Shown: positions 36,888-46,770, numbered from the stretch's first letter. The stretch: 64,000 bases of DNA from Rhodoferax sp. PAMC 29310 (GCF_017948265.1 NZ_CP072852.1:3968001-4032000); one strand, 5' to 3'. The notes: generated by a model from the letters alone, not told the origin. Translations and numbers: made by a program.

Positions 36888-37044
36888 CGGGCCGGCGTGA
36901 GGTGACATTGCCACGGCTTGTTGCATCCCGCATTGCCAAAAATGTATTCAATCGCAGCTGGCCTAGCTGCCGTAGTTATCTTGTATCTTTCTACCAATGT
37001 CCGTAATATCAGTCTTTATCTGGTTTTAGACTGTTATTGCAGCC

Positions 37045-37386
37045 ATGAAGTACAAAGAAGAACCCCTGTTGACCGCCCCGCATCTGGCCGAATCCGTGGC
37101 GCTGGGTGCCAAGCTGGCTCGGCTTCGCCATGCCCGCAAGCTGCGCCAGGTGGATGCTGCGGCGCGGGCCGGGCTGGCCCGGTCCACGGCAGTACTGATC
37201 GAAAAAGGCGACCCCAGCCGCACGCTGGGCCAGATTTTTCGTTACCTGGAGGCCATTGCCCCCGGCGTTACCTTGCTTGCTTCGCAGCAAGAAGCCGACC
37301 CCGCCCTCACCGCCTTGGCGCACGCTGAGGCGACCCAACGTGTGCGGGCCCTGTCGCCCACTGAACTGGGCGCGTTAGACTTTTGA
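37045..37386 (+). CDS. hipB: XRE-family regulator, HipB-like antitoxin
   Basis: A 113-residue Cro/CI-type helix-turn-helix protein. The DNA-binding domain is GAKLARLRHARKLRQVDAAA, then GLARSTAVLIEKGDPSRTLGQIFRYLEAI (about residues 20-70). It overlaps the ATG of a hipA-like gene by one base, which is the arrangement of hipBA toxin-antitoxin pairs, where HipB binds and neutralises the HipA kinase and represses the operon. The frame is intact, but its toxin partner is decayed, so it now stands alone. Confidence 0.85.
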   Translation: MKYKEEPLLTAPHLAESVALGAKLARLRHARKLRQVDAAARAGLARSTAVLIEKGDPSRTLGQIFRYLEAIAPGVTLLASQQEADPALTALAHAEATQRVRALSPTELGALDF

Positions 37387-38730
37387 TGGCCCAAGACACC
37401 CTCTTCGTGTTTGCCCACCTCTCAGAAGGCTGGGCGCTTGTCACTTTATCAAGCGCGCGATGTGGTGGCCTCCCGTTTCGCCTATGGCACCCGCTACATT
37501 GAGCGCCCCGACGCGTTTGAAATCGACCCCGTAAGCCTGGGCTTGGCTGACAAAGCCCGTGTGCGCGGTGCTGAGCTGTTCCCCATCAACCAGCTCCCCT
37601 AGTTCGTTGGCATTCGGGATGCCGCGCCCGACGCCTGGGGGCGCCGCGTGATTGAAGCGCAACGCCGGGTGCCCGCCAATAGCCTCAGCGAGGCGGACTA
37701 CCTGCTGGGCGCAGGCAGCGACCGCGTGGGCGCCCTAGATGTGCGCGCCGCGCTGAACAGCCCGACCCACCCCGGCGCGGCACAGGTTCAGTCTCTGCCG
37801 TACTTGCTGGAGACCGCAGAGCGCGTTGATCAAGGCCTACCCATCCCGACGACCTTGACCGACTTCTTTGGCTCGGCCCCTGGCGCGGGCGGGGCGCGGC
37901 CAAAAGCCACGGTCCGCGACGAAGCCAATCTGCTTTGGCTGGCCAAGTTTCCTGCCGTGGGTGATGCTTTTGACGTCGCCCTGGCCGAATGCTGCACCCT
38001 GAAACTGGCCAAGCGCTGCGGCCTGACCGTGCCAGAAGTGCGGGTGCAAGACATTGGCGGCAAATCGGTACTGCTGATCCGCCGCTTTGACCGGTACTGG
38101 CAGGCCCCTGGCTCCGCCCTGGAGGACGACACCGCCCTGCATGAAGCTGAGCCTTCGGCGGGCCTGGTCGAACATCGTTTGCCCTTTGCCAGCAGCCTCA
38201 CGCTGGTGGCGTGCGACGAATTCGAGTCCCGGCCCAAAGGCTATGCCGACCTGGCGCTCCCTGTGCGTGCTCATGTGCACCCCACCCAAATTCGCGCCAA
38301 CAGCGAAGAGCTTTTTGCCCGCATTGTGTTCAACATCTTTGTCAGCAACGATGACGACCACCTGCGCAACCACGGCTTTGTGCGCGACCCGCGCTTGCCC
38401 GGTTGGCGACTGAGCCCGCTGTATGACGTGGTGCCACACCCCAGTGTGGCCTTTGAGCGCTAGCTTCATCTACAGGTGGGCGCACGGGGCAAGCTGGCCA
38501 CGCTGGACAACGCCATGTCCGCCTACAGCGCCTTTACCCCGCAAAGAACCACCGCCATGGCCATCATTCGCCGCATCTGAAGCGAGCTGCGCCAGTGGCG
38601 AACCGCGTTTGAGGACATGGGTGCAACTAACCCGGGCATGGGCCGCCTGATCGACCAACTCGCCCCCGCCATACGTGATCTGGACGACATTTGCTCGCCC
38701 GCGCTGCAAGCCGAACTACGCAAACCCTGA
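37386..38730 (+). pseudogene. hipA: HipA-family toxin kinase, decayed
   Basis: HipA toxins are serine/threonine kinases that phosphorylate glutamyl-tRNA synthetase or related targets. The frame starts MAQDTLFVFAHL at 37386, shifts near 37425-37440, then reads the rest in another frame. That frame has three stops: TAG at 37600, TAG at 38461 and TGA at 38578. Conserved pieces remain: GIRDAAPDAWGRRVIEA, GGARPKA, LIRRFDRYW and the catalytic VSNDDDHLRNHGF. The C-terminus continues after the stops to 38730. A frameshift plus three stops makes an active toxin very unlikely. Confidence 0.9.
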
Positions 38731-39132
38731 TTGTTGGCAGCGTGTGGGGTGCAACAGCCGCCCATGGCAAGCCTCATTGCCCTCGGTGTCACGCTCACCA
38801 CCGTTGAGCGGCGTTCACCAAACCCCCCATTCGGGGTATAGACGAGCGGCTGGCCCGCCCCTATATTTGCCCCATCCAAAAGCACAACACCCTTGAATGC
38901 GGTGCATTCAAGGGAATTCATTGATGTTTGCTGCAGCTGTTCTCGCACCGGTCAACGGCGTCACGCCATCATCTTTGCCTGTTTTGATATCAAATGTGAA
39001 GCTACTTACGACCGTAATTCGAGGGCTAGATGCCAATTTGATTCAAAATTCGGAACGGCAAACCAAATTGAACTCTTAATGGAAGGACTGACACTCGACT
39101 GGTAGTTTCGTGACTCTCGAGCAAGCACTTGT
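38731..39132. other. Intergenic stretch with a perfect hairpin
   Basis: About 400 bp after the hipA pseudogene without a recognisable gene. An inverted repeat, CCCTTGAATGC (38890-38900) and GCATTCAAGGG (38904-38914) around GGT, is perfect but has no T run after it. The stretch ends in the HlyD remnant. Confidence 0.5.
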
Positions 39133-39252
39133 GACGGCCTCGAGCCGGGCATGGACATCCCTGCGGAGATCAAAACGGCCAAGCGGCGGGTGATTGAATA
39201 CCTCTGGAGTCCGGTGCAGCGGGCGGGGCGTGAGAGTTTGAGGGAGTGGTAG
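39133..39252 (+). pseudogene. C-terminal remnant of a HlyD-type secretion adaptor
   Basis: Forty codons read DGLEPGMDIPAEIKTAKRRV, then IEYLWSPVQRAGRESLREW and a stop. This matches the conserved C-terminus of HlyD-type membrane fusion proteins of type I secretion systems (…AEIKTG.RRVIEYLLSP…). Nothing upstream continues the protein, and no ABC exporter is nearby. It is a leftover of a deleted gene. Confidence 0.75.
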
Positions 39253-39260
39253 GGAGGAGT

Positions 39261-39354
39261 ATGACAAGACAACACCATGACACCAACCCATTCGCTACTT
39301 ATTTAGTAGCTGCCTCCGTCCGACAGACGTGCGCTAAAGACCGATTCGGCATCA
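39261..39354 (+). repeat. Direct repeat flanking a hypothetical gene, left copy
   Basis: This copy shares with 40011-40088 the pattern ATGACA…CAACACCA.GACAC, CTA..ATTT..TAGCTG, TCCG, CGCTAAAG and GGCAT. The inner part is the dispersed ~55-bp repeat. It lies before the 39388 gene. Confidence 0.6.
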
Positions 39355-39387
39355 ATAACCAAGCGGAAAATCACACCAACCAAAGGA

Positions 39388-39894
39388 TTGCAGCATGATT
39401 TTTTGAGGTTTCTGGCGGGCTTTGTCGCGTGGCTTGCGGTGGTTATCTTTCTCAGCAAGCGCATCCCGCACTGGTTGAGTGTGACCCAACACGGTGCAGC
39501 GATCAGTTTGCTGGTGTTCCCCGTGACTCTTGTGGCACCCGTTGCGGGTGAATTGATTGGCCGATGGCAGTTCAATCGGCTGTGCGAGCGGGAGGCAGTG
39601 GTGACCTTGAGCCCGGCTTGGGAGAAGGTGAAGCGGGCGGGGAAGAGAGATTTTCCGATTGTGCCCTTGGACGGATATCTCATTCGGATTCTGTCTCAAC
39701 GTATGAAATATTTTGACATCGATACCGGGAAGATATTCTTCACCAAACAGGCATTCCATGCCGATGGTGGCTTTCTCGCTTATCAAATGGAGCCGGGTCT
39801 TGGCGTCTCGACCGCGTGCTGGCCGAACGACCGGATCCAAGTATCAAACAAGCTAAATAGTGAACAACTTTTGAAACTAGAGGAGCTGAAGTGA
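39388..39894 (+). CDS. Hypothetical membrane protein between direct repeats
   Basis: A 168-residue protein with two N-terminal hydrophobic helices (about residues 6-22 and 37-56), a charged turn, and a soluble C-terminal domain of about 110 residues with no recognised motif (…GYLIRILSQRMKYFDIDTGK…). The start is probably the TTG at 39388 after AAAGGA, since no in-frame ATG keeps the first helix. It is bracketed by two direct repeats (39261-39354 and 40011-40088), which suggests it moved or was duplicated as a unit. Function unknown. Confidence 0.6.
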   Translation: MQHDFLRFLAGFVAWLAVVIFLSKRIPHWLSVTQHGAAISLLVFPVTLVAPVAGELIGRWQFNRLCEREAVVTLSPAWEKVKRAGKRDFPIVPLDGYLIRILSQRMKYFDIDTGKIFFTKQAFHADGGFLAYQMEPGLGVSTACWPNDRIQVSNKLNSEQLLKLEELK

Positions 39895-40010
39895 CAACAA
39901 TTGCAAACGCATACATCAACACCGTATTGGCTGATGCCGCTTATGTCGATGTGCCACAGGCACAGTGCGATGCACCGAGCGGGGAGCGATAACCCAACGC
40001 ATGACAACAC

Positions 40011-40088
40011 CACGACACAAATCCGTTAACTATTGATTTGATAGCTGTATCCGCATGAAATTCGGTCGCTAAAGCCATATTTGGCATT
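40011..40088 (+). repeat. Direct repeat flanking a hypothetical gene, right copy
   Basis: Partner of 39261-39354. The core reads CTATTGATTTGATAGCTG at 40029-40046, followed by TCCG and CGCTAAAGCC. It lies in the 391 bp gap (39895-40285) before uvrA; the rest of that gap shows no gene. Confidence 0.6.
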
Positions 40089-40285
40089 GAAAAGCAATAG
40101 GTCAAACCCGTTGACCTAATTCCATTTTTAGAACATTCCCAGGTCAACTTTTTCTCTGAGGAGCCTCGCCCCGTTGCTGGGCTTGACCACTGTTTGGTGG
40201 TGGGTGAAGCCGCAAAGCCCTTGACTCAGGCCGCCGCGGGAGGACTGCCTAGAATGTCTGGCTCCTACAGGAAAGACACTCCCCC

Positions 40286-43200
40286 ATGACCCACGGTCTC
40301 ATCCGCATTCGCGGCGCGCGCCAGCACAATCTCAAAAATCTTGACCTCGACATTCGCACCGGCGAGCTGACGGTGGTCACCGGCCCCAGCGGGTCCGGCA
40401 AGTCCAGTCTGGTGTTTGACACCCTGTATGCCGAAGGCCAGCGGCGTTATGTGGAGACCTTTTCGGCCTATGCCCGCCAGTTTCTGGACCGCATGGACAA
40501 GCCGGCGGTGGACCGGGTAGACGGTGTGCCGCCCGCCATTGCGATTGACCAGACCAACCCGGTGCGCTCCAGCCGCTCCACCGTGGGCACCATGACGGAG
40601 CTGAACGACCACCTGAAGCTTTTGTTTGCCCGCGCTGGCCAGCTGTTTGACCAAGACACGGCGCAAGCAGTGCGCCATGACTCGCCCGAGACAATTTACG
40701 CGCAACTGCAGGCCCGGGTAGGTGAGGGCGATGGGCGTTTGGCGGTGACTTTTCCGGTGGAGTTGCCGGGCAGCGCCACGGCGGAAGAGATTGAGCAGTG
40801 GCTTTCGGTGAGCGGGTTCACCAAGGTGCAGGCGCAGCGCGAGGTGGCCACGCCCACCGGGCCGCGCCAGGTGCTGGACGTGGTGGCAGATCGTTTCCGA
40901 CTGAGTTCGGTGGAGCGTGCCCGGGTGCTGGAAGCCATTGAGGTGGCGCTCAAGCACGGCAGCGGCCGCATGACGGTGTACGCCCTGGGCGCCAATGCAG
41001 ACACGCCAGACGAGTTGTGGCGCTTTTCCACCGGGCTGCACTGCCCGGACAGCGACCGCCGCTACACCGACCCCATTGCCTCCATGTTTTCCTTCAACTC
41101 GGCGGTGGGCGCATGCGACACCTGTCGGGGGTTTGGCCGCGTTATTGGCGTGGACTATGGCTTGGTGATGCCCAACGACAAGCTCACGCTGCGCGCCGGT
41201 GTCATCAAACCCATGCAGACCCCAGCCTGGAAAGAGGCGCAAGACGATTTGATGCGCCACGCCGAGGCGGCCGGCATTCCGCGCGACACCCCGTGGAACA
41301 AGATGACGCCGGAGCACCAGCGGTGGGTTATCAACGGCTCGCCGAACTGGAATGGCAAGTGGAGCCAGCACTGGTTTGGCATCAAACGCTTCTTTGAGTA
41401 CCTGGAGAGCAAGGCCTACAAAATGCACATTCGGGTGCTGCTGTCCAAGTACCGCAGCTACACCCCGTGTGGCGACTGCGGTGGTGCGCGCCTTAAAACA
41501 GAGAGCCTGCTGTGGCGCGTCGGCAGCAAGGCAGACGCGGACGTCGCCCTGCCACCCGAAAAGCGGTTTCTGCCGGTGGGCGCCAAATGGACGCGGCCCC
41601 AATTGGAGGCCTTGCCGGGTTTGTGCCTGCATGATTTGATGCTCTTGCCCATTGACCGCTTGCGCCGCTTTTTTGACAGCGTGCAGCAAGCCGAGCTGGG
41701 CGCCACTGGCCACGCCCACAACCAGGGCGACCTGCAAGCGCTGAAGCTCTTGTTTGAAGAGGTCACCACGCGCCTGAAATACCTGTGCGATGTGGGCATT
41801 GGCTACCTCACGCTGGACCGGCAAAGCCGCACGTTGAGCGGAGGCGAGGTGCAGCGCATCAACCTGACCACGGCGCTGGGTACCTCGCTGGTGAACACGT
41901 TGTTTGTGCTGGACGAGCCCAGTATTGGCCTGCACCCGCGCGATATGCACCGCATCATCGTGGCCATGCAGCGCCTGCGCGACGCCGGCAACACGCTGGT
42001 GGTGGTGGAGCATGACCCGGCGGTGATGCTGGCGGCAGACCGCATGATCGACATGGGCCCCGGCCCGGGCGAGCGGGGCGGCCAGATTGTGTTTGATGGC
42101 AGCACGCAAGACCTTCGCAATGCCGACACTCTCACCGGCGCCTATTTGGGCGGGCGCAAGCAAGTTGGCATGGGGTTTCAGCGCCTGGTGGAAGTCAACA
42201 CTCCGCGCCTGATTCTGGAAGGGGCGACCGAGCACAACCTGAAAAACGTGAGTGTGGAGTTTCCCCTGCAGCGGCTGGTGTGCATCACCGGCGTGAGCGG
42301 CTCCGGCAAGTCAACGCTGATACAAGACATTCTGGCCCCGGCGCTGATGCGCCACTTTGGCAAAGCCACCGAGGCTCCCGGCGCGCATGACCGCCTCATG
42401 GGGGCCGACTTGCTCAGCGACGTGGTGTTTGTGGATCAGTCGCCCATTGGCAAAACCGCGCGCTCCAACCCGGTGAGCTATGTGGGCGCGTGGGACAGCC
42501 TGCGCGAGATTTTTGCCACCGCACCCATCTCCAAGCAGCGCAGCTACACCGCCAGCAAGTTCAGCTTTAACAGTGGCGACGGCCGCTGCGCCACCTGTGG
42601 CGGCTCGGGCTTTGAGCATGTGGAAATGCAATTTTTGAGCGACGTTTACCTGCGCTGCCCGGATTGCGATGGCAAGCGCTACCGCCCGGAGATTCTGGAA
42701 ATCACCATTGAGCGTCAGGCGGGCGGCGTGAAGCGCGAGCTGAACGTGGCTGATGTGCTGGCCCTCACCGTGAGCGAGGCCGCTGTGCTGTTTGCGGGCG
42801 ACCGCGACGTGATTCGCGCCCTGCAACCCATCGTCGACGTGGGGCTGGAATACGTCAAACTGGGCCAGCCCGTGCCCACCTTGTCGGGCGGTGAGGCGCA
42901 GCGCCTGAAGCTGGCCGGGCATTTGGCGGCTGCGGCAAAAAGCGCCACCGCCAGCCGCCAGGCCAAGGCCACCCGCGGCGCGTTGTTTATGTTTGACGAG
43001 CCGACCACCGGCTTGCACTTTGACGACATTGCCAAACTTATGCGCGCGCTGCGCAAACTGTTGGACGCCGGCCACTCGCTGGTGGTCATTGAGCACAACC
43101 TGGACGTGATTCGCGCCAGCGACTGGCTGATTGACCTCGGCCCCGAAGGCGGTGAAGCCGGCGGGCTGGTCGTGGCCTACGGCACGCCGGACGATGTGCG

Positions 43201-46200
43201 CCAGCACCCCACGTCCCACACCGGAAAAGCGCTGCGCGACTACGACGTGGCGCTGGGCAGCGGCTCGGCGGTCAACGAGGCCAGTGTGGCCTGGGCGGCA
43301 GCGGCGGTGAAGAAAGTCGCCCCGGTGAACGCCATTCAAATCGTCAACGCCCGCGAGCACAACCTGAAAAGCCTGAGCGTGGACATTCCGCGCGGCAAGT
43401 TCAGCGTCATCACCGGGGTGTCGGGTTCTGGCAAGTCCACGCTGGCGTTTGATATTTTGTTCAACGAAGGCCAGCGGCGTTACCTGGAGTCGCTGAATGC
43501 CTATGCGCGCTCCATCGTGCAGCCGGCGGGCCGGCCCGAAGTGGATGCGGTGTACGGCATTCCGCCCACGGTGGCCATTGAGCAGCGCCTCTCAAGGGGC
43601 GGGCGCAAGTCCACCGTGGGCACCACGACTGAGGTGTGGCACTTTCTGCGCCTGCTTTTTGTCAAGCTGGGCACGCAGCACTGCATTCACGACGGCACAG
43701 CCGTGGCGCCACAAACGCCGGACAGCATTGCCGCCCAGCTGCTCAAAACCTACCGGGGCCAGCACATTGGCTTGCTGGCGCCGCTGGTGATGAACCGCAA
43801 AGGCGTTTATACCGAGCTGGCCGAGTGGGCGCGCCCGCGCGGCTACAGCCACCTGCGGGTGGACGGTAACTTTTTGCCAACCACGGCGTTTCCGCGCATT
43901 GACCGCTTCAAAGAACACACCATCGAGCTGCCGGTGGCCAGTTTAGATGTGACGCCCGCCAATGAGGCCGCTTTGCGCGCCGCGCTGGCCGACGCGCTGA
44001 CCCACGGCAAAGGCGTGGTCCATGTGCTGAGCGATTTGACCGGTTTGAAAGAGCGCATGGCGTCGGGCGAGCCCACGGCCGGGCTGGGTACGCTGAGCGT
44101 GTTCTCCACCAAACGCGCCTGCCCGGTGTGCAGCACCAGCTATGCCGAGTTGGACCCGCGCCTCTTTTCTTACAACAGCAAACACGGCTGGTGCCCGGAC
44201 TGTGTGGGCACGGGTGTCAAGCTGAACAAAGAGCAGCGCAAGGTGTTTGACGACTCGGTGCGTGACGACGACACGAAAGGCCGCGAGCAAACCTTTGCCG
44301 AGGCCGATGTGGAGGACTTGGTGGACGCCGTGTGCCCCAGCTGCGAAGGCTCGCGCCTGAATGCCACAGCACGGGCGGTCAAGTTTGGACTGCAACTCGC
44401 GGCTGACGCGCAGCCCGGCCAGGCCGCCAAAGCCGCCATTGCTTCTGTTGCCATCACGGAGCTGGCCCGCCTGAGCGTGACCGATCTTCGCCAGTGGGTC
44501 GAAACCATGCAATTGAGTGGCCGCATGAGCCAACGCGAGACCGACATTGCCCGCGATCTGGTGCCCGAGATTCGGGGCCGGCTGGAGTTTTTGGAGCAAG
44601 TGGGCCTGGGCTACCTCACGCTGGACCGGGGCGCGCCCACGCTCAGTGGCGGCGAGGCCCAGCGCATTCGCCTGGCGGCTCAACTGGGCAGCAACCTGCA
44701 AGGCGTGTGCTACGTGCTGGACGAGCCCACGATTGGCCTGCACGCGCGGGACAACCAGATTCTGCTCAACGCCCTGAAGTCACTCAGCGACAAGGGCAAC
44801 ACGCTGGTGGTGGTGGAGCATGACGAAGACACCATTCGTCACGCGGACCACATCATCGACATTGGCCCCAGCGCAGGCAAACGCGGCGGCCGACTCGTCG
44901 CTCAGGGCACAGTGGCTGACATTCAGGGGGCTGGTGACTCGCAAACCGGCCGCTACCTGTTGCACGCCATGAAGCACCCCTTGCAACTTCGCCGGGAGGT
45001 GGGCGTGTTTGTGGCTCCGCCAGTCGTTGCCGCTGTGCCGCTCGCAGTAGCGGCACCGGCCGAGGCTGCCGTGGCGCTGGAGGGCAATGACATCTTTGTG
45101 CCCAAACCCGTCAAGAAGAAAAAGGCCCCAGCCAAACCTGAGACCGACGCCAATGTGGGCGATGCGTCGGTGCAGCGCTGGCTGACCGTGCAGGACGCGA
45201 CCCTGCACAACCTGCAAAACGTCACCACGCAGGTGCCGCTGAGCCGCTTGGTGGCGGTCACCGGCGTCAGTGGCTCCGGCAAATCCACACTGGCGCGCGA
45301 TGTGTTGCTGGCCAATGTGCACACCGCCGTGCAAAAGCGCAGCACCAAGGCCGGGCGAGACGCCATGGCCGCGGGCGAAACCATTGCGTGGGTGGGTTGC
45401 GAGGGCGTGACCGGCTTCGAGACCGTAGACCGGGTGCTGGAAGTGGACCAAACCCCGATTGGCAAAACCCCGCGCAGCTGCCCGGCTACTTATATCGGCT
45501 TCTGGGACATCATTCGCAAGCTTTTTGCCGACACGCTGGAGGCCAAGGCACGCGGTTACGCGGCCAACCGCTTCAGCTTCAATACCGGCGAAGGCCGTTG
45601 CGCGGGTTGTGAGGGGCAGGGCATTCGCACCATTGCCATGAGCTTTTTGCCGGATGTGAAAGTGCTGTGCGAAACCTGCAAAGGTGCTCGCTTCAACCCC
45701 GAGACATTGGCGGTGACCTGGCGCGGCAAAAACATTGGTGATGTGCTGCAGATGGAAGTGGACGAGGCCGTCGACTTCTTTGCCGCCATGCCCAATATTG
45801 CGCATCCGGTGCAGTTGCTCAAAGACGTGGGTCTGGGTTATCTCACGCTGGGGCAACCTTCCCCCACGCTCAGTGGTGGCGAGGCGCAGCGCATCAAGCT
45901 GGTGACCGAACTCAGCAAGGTGCGCGACGACATCACCCGGCGCGGGCAAAAGGCGCCGCACACCTTGTACGTGCTGGATGAGCCCACGGTGGGCCTGCAC
46001 ATGGCCGATGTGGAAAAGCTCATCACGGTCTTGCACCGCCTGGTGGGTGGCGGTCACAGCGTGGTCGTCATTGAGCACGACCTGGACGTGATTGCCGAAG
46101 CCGACTGGGTGATAGACCTCGGCCCCGACGGCGGCAACGGCGGCGGGCGTGTGGTCGCGGCTACCACGCCTGAAGGCGTGGTCAAGCTGGGTACTCACAC

Positions 46201-46234
46201 CGGAAAAGCCTTGAAAGCGGTGCTGGCGCGGTGA
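40286..46234 (+). CDS. uvrA: Double-length UvrA-type excision-repair ATPase
   Basis: A 1982-residue protein, about twice a normal UvrA (~950). It is two UvrA units in tandem. There are four ABC ATPase cassettes, with Walker A motifs at about residues 33, 669, 1043 and 1659 (GPSGSGKSS once, GVSGSGKST three times). There are four LSGGE signatures (LSGGEVQRINL, LSGGEAQRLKLA, LSGGEAQRIRLA, LSGGEAQRIKLV) and four DEP Walker B motifs (…LDEPSIGLHPRD… and so on). Cysteine pairs of the zinc modules recur in both halves (CDTCRGFG, CATCGGSGFEH, CPDCVGTG, CAGCEGQG). UvrA recognises bulky DNA damage as a dimer; this fusion might act as a one-chain dimer or have a separate role. There are no adjacent uvrBC genes. 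Confidence 0.93.
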   Translation: MTHGLIRIRGARQHNLKNLDLDIRTGELTVVTGPSGSGKSSLVFDTLYAEGQRRYVETFSAYARQFLDRMDKPAVDRVDGVPPAIAIDQTNPVRSSRSTVGTMTELNDHLKLLFARAGQLFDQDTAQAVRHDSPETIYAQLQARVGEGDGRLAVTFPVELPGSATAEEIEQWLSVSGFTKVQAQREVATPTGPRQVLDVVADRFRLSSVERARVLEAIEVALKHGSGRMTVYALGANADTPDELWRFSTGLHCPDSDRRYTDPIASMFSFNSAVGACDTCRGFGRVIGVDYGLVMPNDKLTLRAGVIKPMQTPAWKEAQDDLMRHAEAAGIPRDTPWNKMTPEHQRWVINGSPNWNGKWSQHWFGIKRFFEYLESKAYKMHIRVLLSKYRSYTPCGDCGGARLKTESLLWRVGSKADADVALPPEKRFLPVGAKWTRPQLEALPGLCLHDLMLLPIDRLRRFFDSVQQAELGATGHAHNQGDLQALKLLFEEVTTRLKYLCDVGIGYLTLDRQSRTLSGGEVQRINLTTALGTSLVNTLFVLDEPSIGLHPRDMHRIIVAMQRLRDAGNTLVVVEHDPAVMLAADRMIDMGPGPGERGGQIVFDGSTQDLRNADTLTGAYLGGRKQVGMGFQRLVEVNTPRLILEGATEHNLKNVSVEFPLQRLVCITGVSGSGKSTLIQDILAPALMRHFGKATEAPGAHDRLMGADLLSDVVFVDQSPIGKTARSNPVSYVGAWDSLREIFATAPISKQRSYTASKFSFNSGDGRCATCGGSGFEHVEMQFLSDVYLRCPDCDGKRYRPEILEITIERQAGGVKRELNVADVLALTVSEAAVLFAGDRDVIRALQPIVDVGLEYVKLGQPVPTLSGGEAQRLKLAGHLAAAAKSATASRQAKATRGALFMFDEPTTGLHFDDIAKLMRALRKLLDAGHSLVVIEHNLDVIRASDWLIDLGPEGGEAGGLVVAYGTPDDVRQHPTSHTGKALRDYDVALGSGSAVNEASVAWAAAAVKKVAPVNAIQIVNAREHNLKSLSVDIPRGKFSVITGVSGSGKSTLAFDILFNEGQRRYLESLNAYARSIVQPAGRPEVDAVYGIPPTVAIEQRLSRGGRKSTVGTTTEVWHFLRLLFVKLGTQHCIHDGTAVAPQTPDSIAAQLLKTYRGQHIGLLAPLVMNRKGVYTELAEWARPRGYSHLRVDGNFLPTTAFPRIDRFKEHTIELPVASLDVTPANEAALRAALADALTHGKGVVHVLSDLTGLKERMASGEPTAGLGTLSVFSTKRACPVCSTSYAELDPRLFSYNSKHGWCPDCVGTGVKLNKEQRKVFDDSVRDDDTKGREQTFAEADVEDLVDAVCPSCEGSRLNATARAVKFGLQLAADAQPGQAAKAAIASVAITELARLSVTDLRQWVETMQLSGRMSQRETDIARDLVPEIRGRLEFLEQVGLGYLTLDRGAPTLSGGEAQRIRLAAQLGSNLQGVCYVLDEPTIGLHARDNQILLNALKSLSDKGNTLVVVEHDEDTIRHADHIIDIGPSAGKRGGRLVAQGTVADIQGAGDSQTGRYLLHAMKHPLQLRREVGVFVAPPVVAAVPLAVAAPAEAAVALEGNDIFVPKPVKKKKAPAKPETDANVGDASVQRWLTVQDATLHNLQNVTTQVPLSRLVAVTGVSGSGKSTLARDVLLANVHTAVQKRSTKAGRDAMAAGETIAWVGCEGVTGFETVDRVLEVDQTPIGKTPRSCPATYIGFWDIIRKLFADTLEAKARGYAANRFSFNTGEGRCAGCEGQGIRTIAMSFLPDVKVLCETCKGARFNPETLAVTWRGKNIGDVLQMEVDEAVDFFAAMPNIAHPVQLLKDVGLGYLTLGQPSPTLSGGEAQRIKLVTELSKVRDDITRRGQKAPHTLYVLDEPTVGLHMADVEKLITVLHRLVGGGHSVVVIEHDLDVIAEADWVIDLGPDGGNGGGRVVAATTPEGVVKLGTHTGKALKAVLAR

Positions 46235-46247
46235 GGTGGGCGTGGCT

Positions 46248-46271
46248 GGGGTGGGCACACCGGCCCACCCC
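46248..46271 (+). terminator. Hairpin after uvrA, possible terminator
   Basis: GGGGTGGGC (46248-46256) pairs with GCCCACCCC (46263-46271) around ACACCG, 13 bp after the uvrA stop. A TTTTT run follows only after another 15 bases, so termination is plausible but not certain. Confidence 0.5.
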
Positions 46272-46414
46272 CTCACCGGTTCGGGCTTTTTGCTGTATGT
46301 CTTGTCGACGTGGGTGAATGCATTAATGCTGTATGGTTGTGCAGTTATGTGCTGCAAGCCACGCCTGCAAAGGCGTTGCACTATGCACACCGCCACAGCG
46401 AAGTTACAAGCAAG

Positions 46415-46770
46415 ACCACATTGGCGTGCCATCCGAGCCCCCGTACATCACACCAGCACGCGGGCCACTGTTTTGGGAGGGCTGTGATGCGCAGGTGGGT
46501 GAGGAGTCACAAATCGAGCCAGATTGGGATTTGGCGGCACAGTCATCACCAAACTACGAGGTCGTTCAGCGCGTCAATTGGTGACTGAGAGAGACGGCGA
46601 TGCAGATGCGCTGCGGGGGAGGGCTGCATGCGCGGCAGGCCCACGCCGACTAGCGGTCGATGCTCTCGCTATTGGGCGGCTGCGACCGCTCAAACTGCAC
46701 ATTTCAACGGCGTCAGAATGCCAAAAACCCGTGCCATACTTGGCCTAAGGCGGTTGAATTTCCTATCCGT
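46415..46770 (+). mobile_element. IS91-like element remnant, 3' end (copy 1)
   Basis: Encodes the last ~56 residues of an IS91-type transposase (HIGVPSEPPYITPARGPLFW … YEVVQRVNW and stop at 46582-46584), then ~185 bp of the element's non-coding end. It is nearly identical to 47958-48257. Copy 2 lacks a 56-bp stretch present here, just after GGGCTGC. Both copies stop at TTTCCTATCCGT, which probably marks the element's end. Confidence 0.8.

Noticed and set aside
37386..38730. hipA read through by stop-codon recoding
   Set aside because: The gene has two TAG stops, one TGA stop and a frameshift, with no common context. Decay is the simpler explanation.
39261..40088. Integron gene cassette with attC sites
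   Set aside because: I could not find paired R and L core sites or a nearby integrase. The flanks fit the dispersed repeat better.
40265..42235. Long open frame of 656 codons opposite uvrA, and similar long antisense frames opposite liuD (7229-9379) and the acyl-CoA synthetase (2491-3888)
   Set aside because: They are rich in His, Gln, Arg and Ala with no domain, and lie exactly antisense to well-recognised genes. This is the expected effect of GC-rich codon use.
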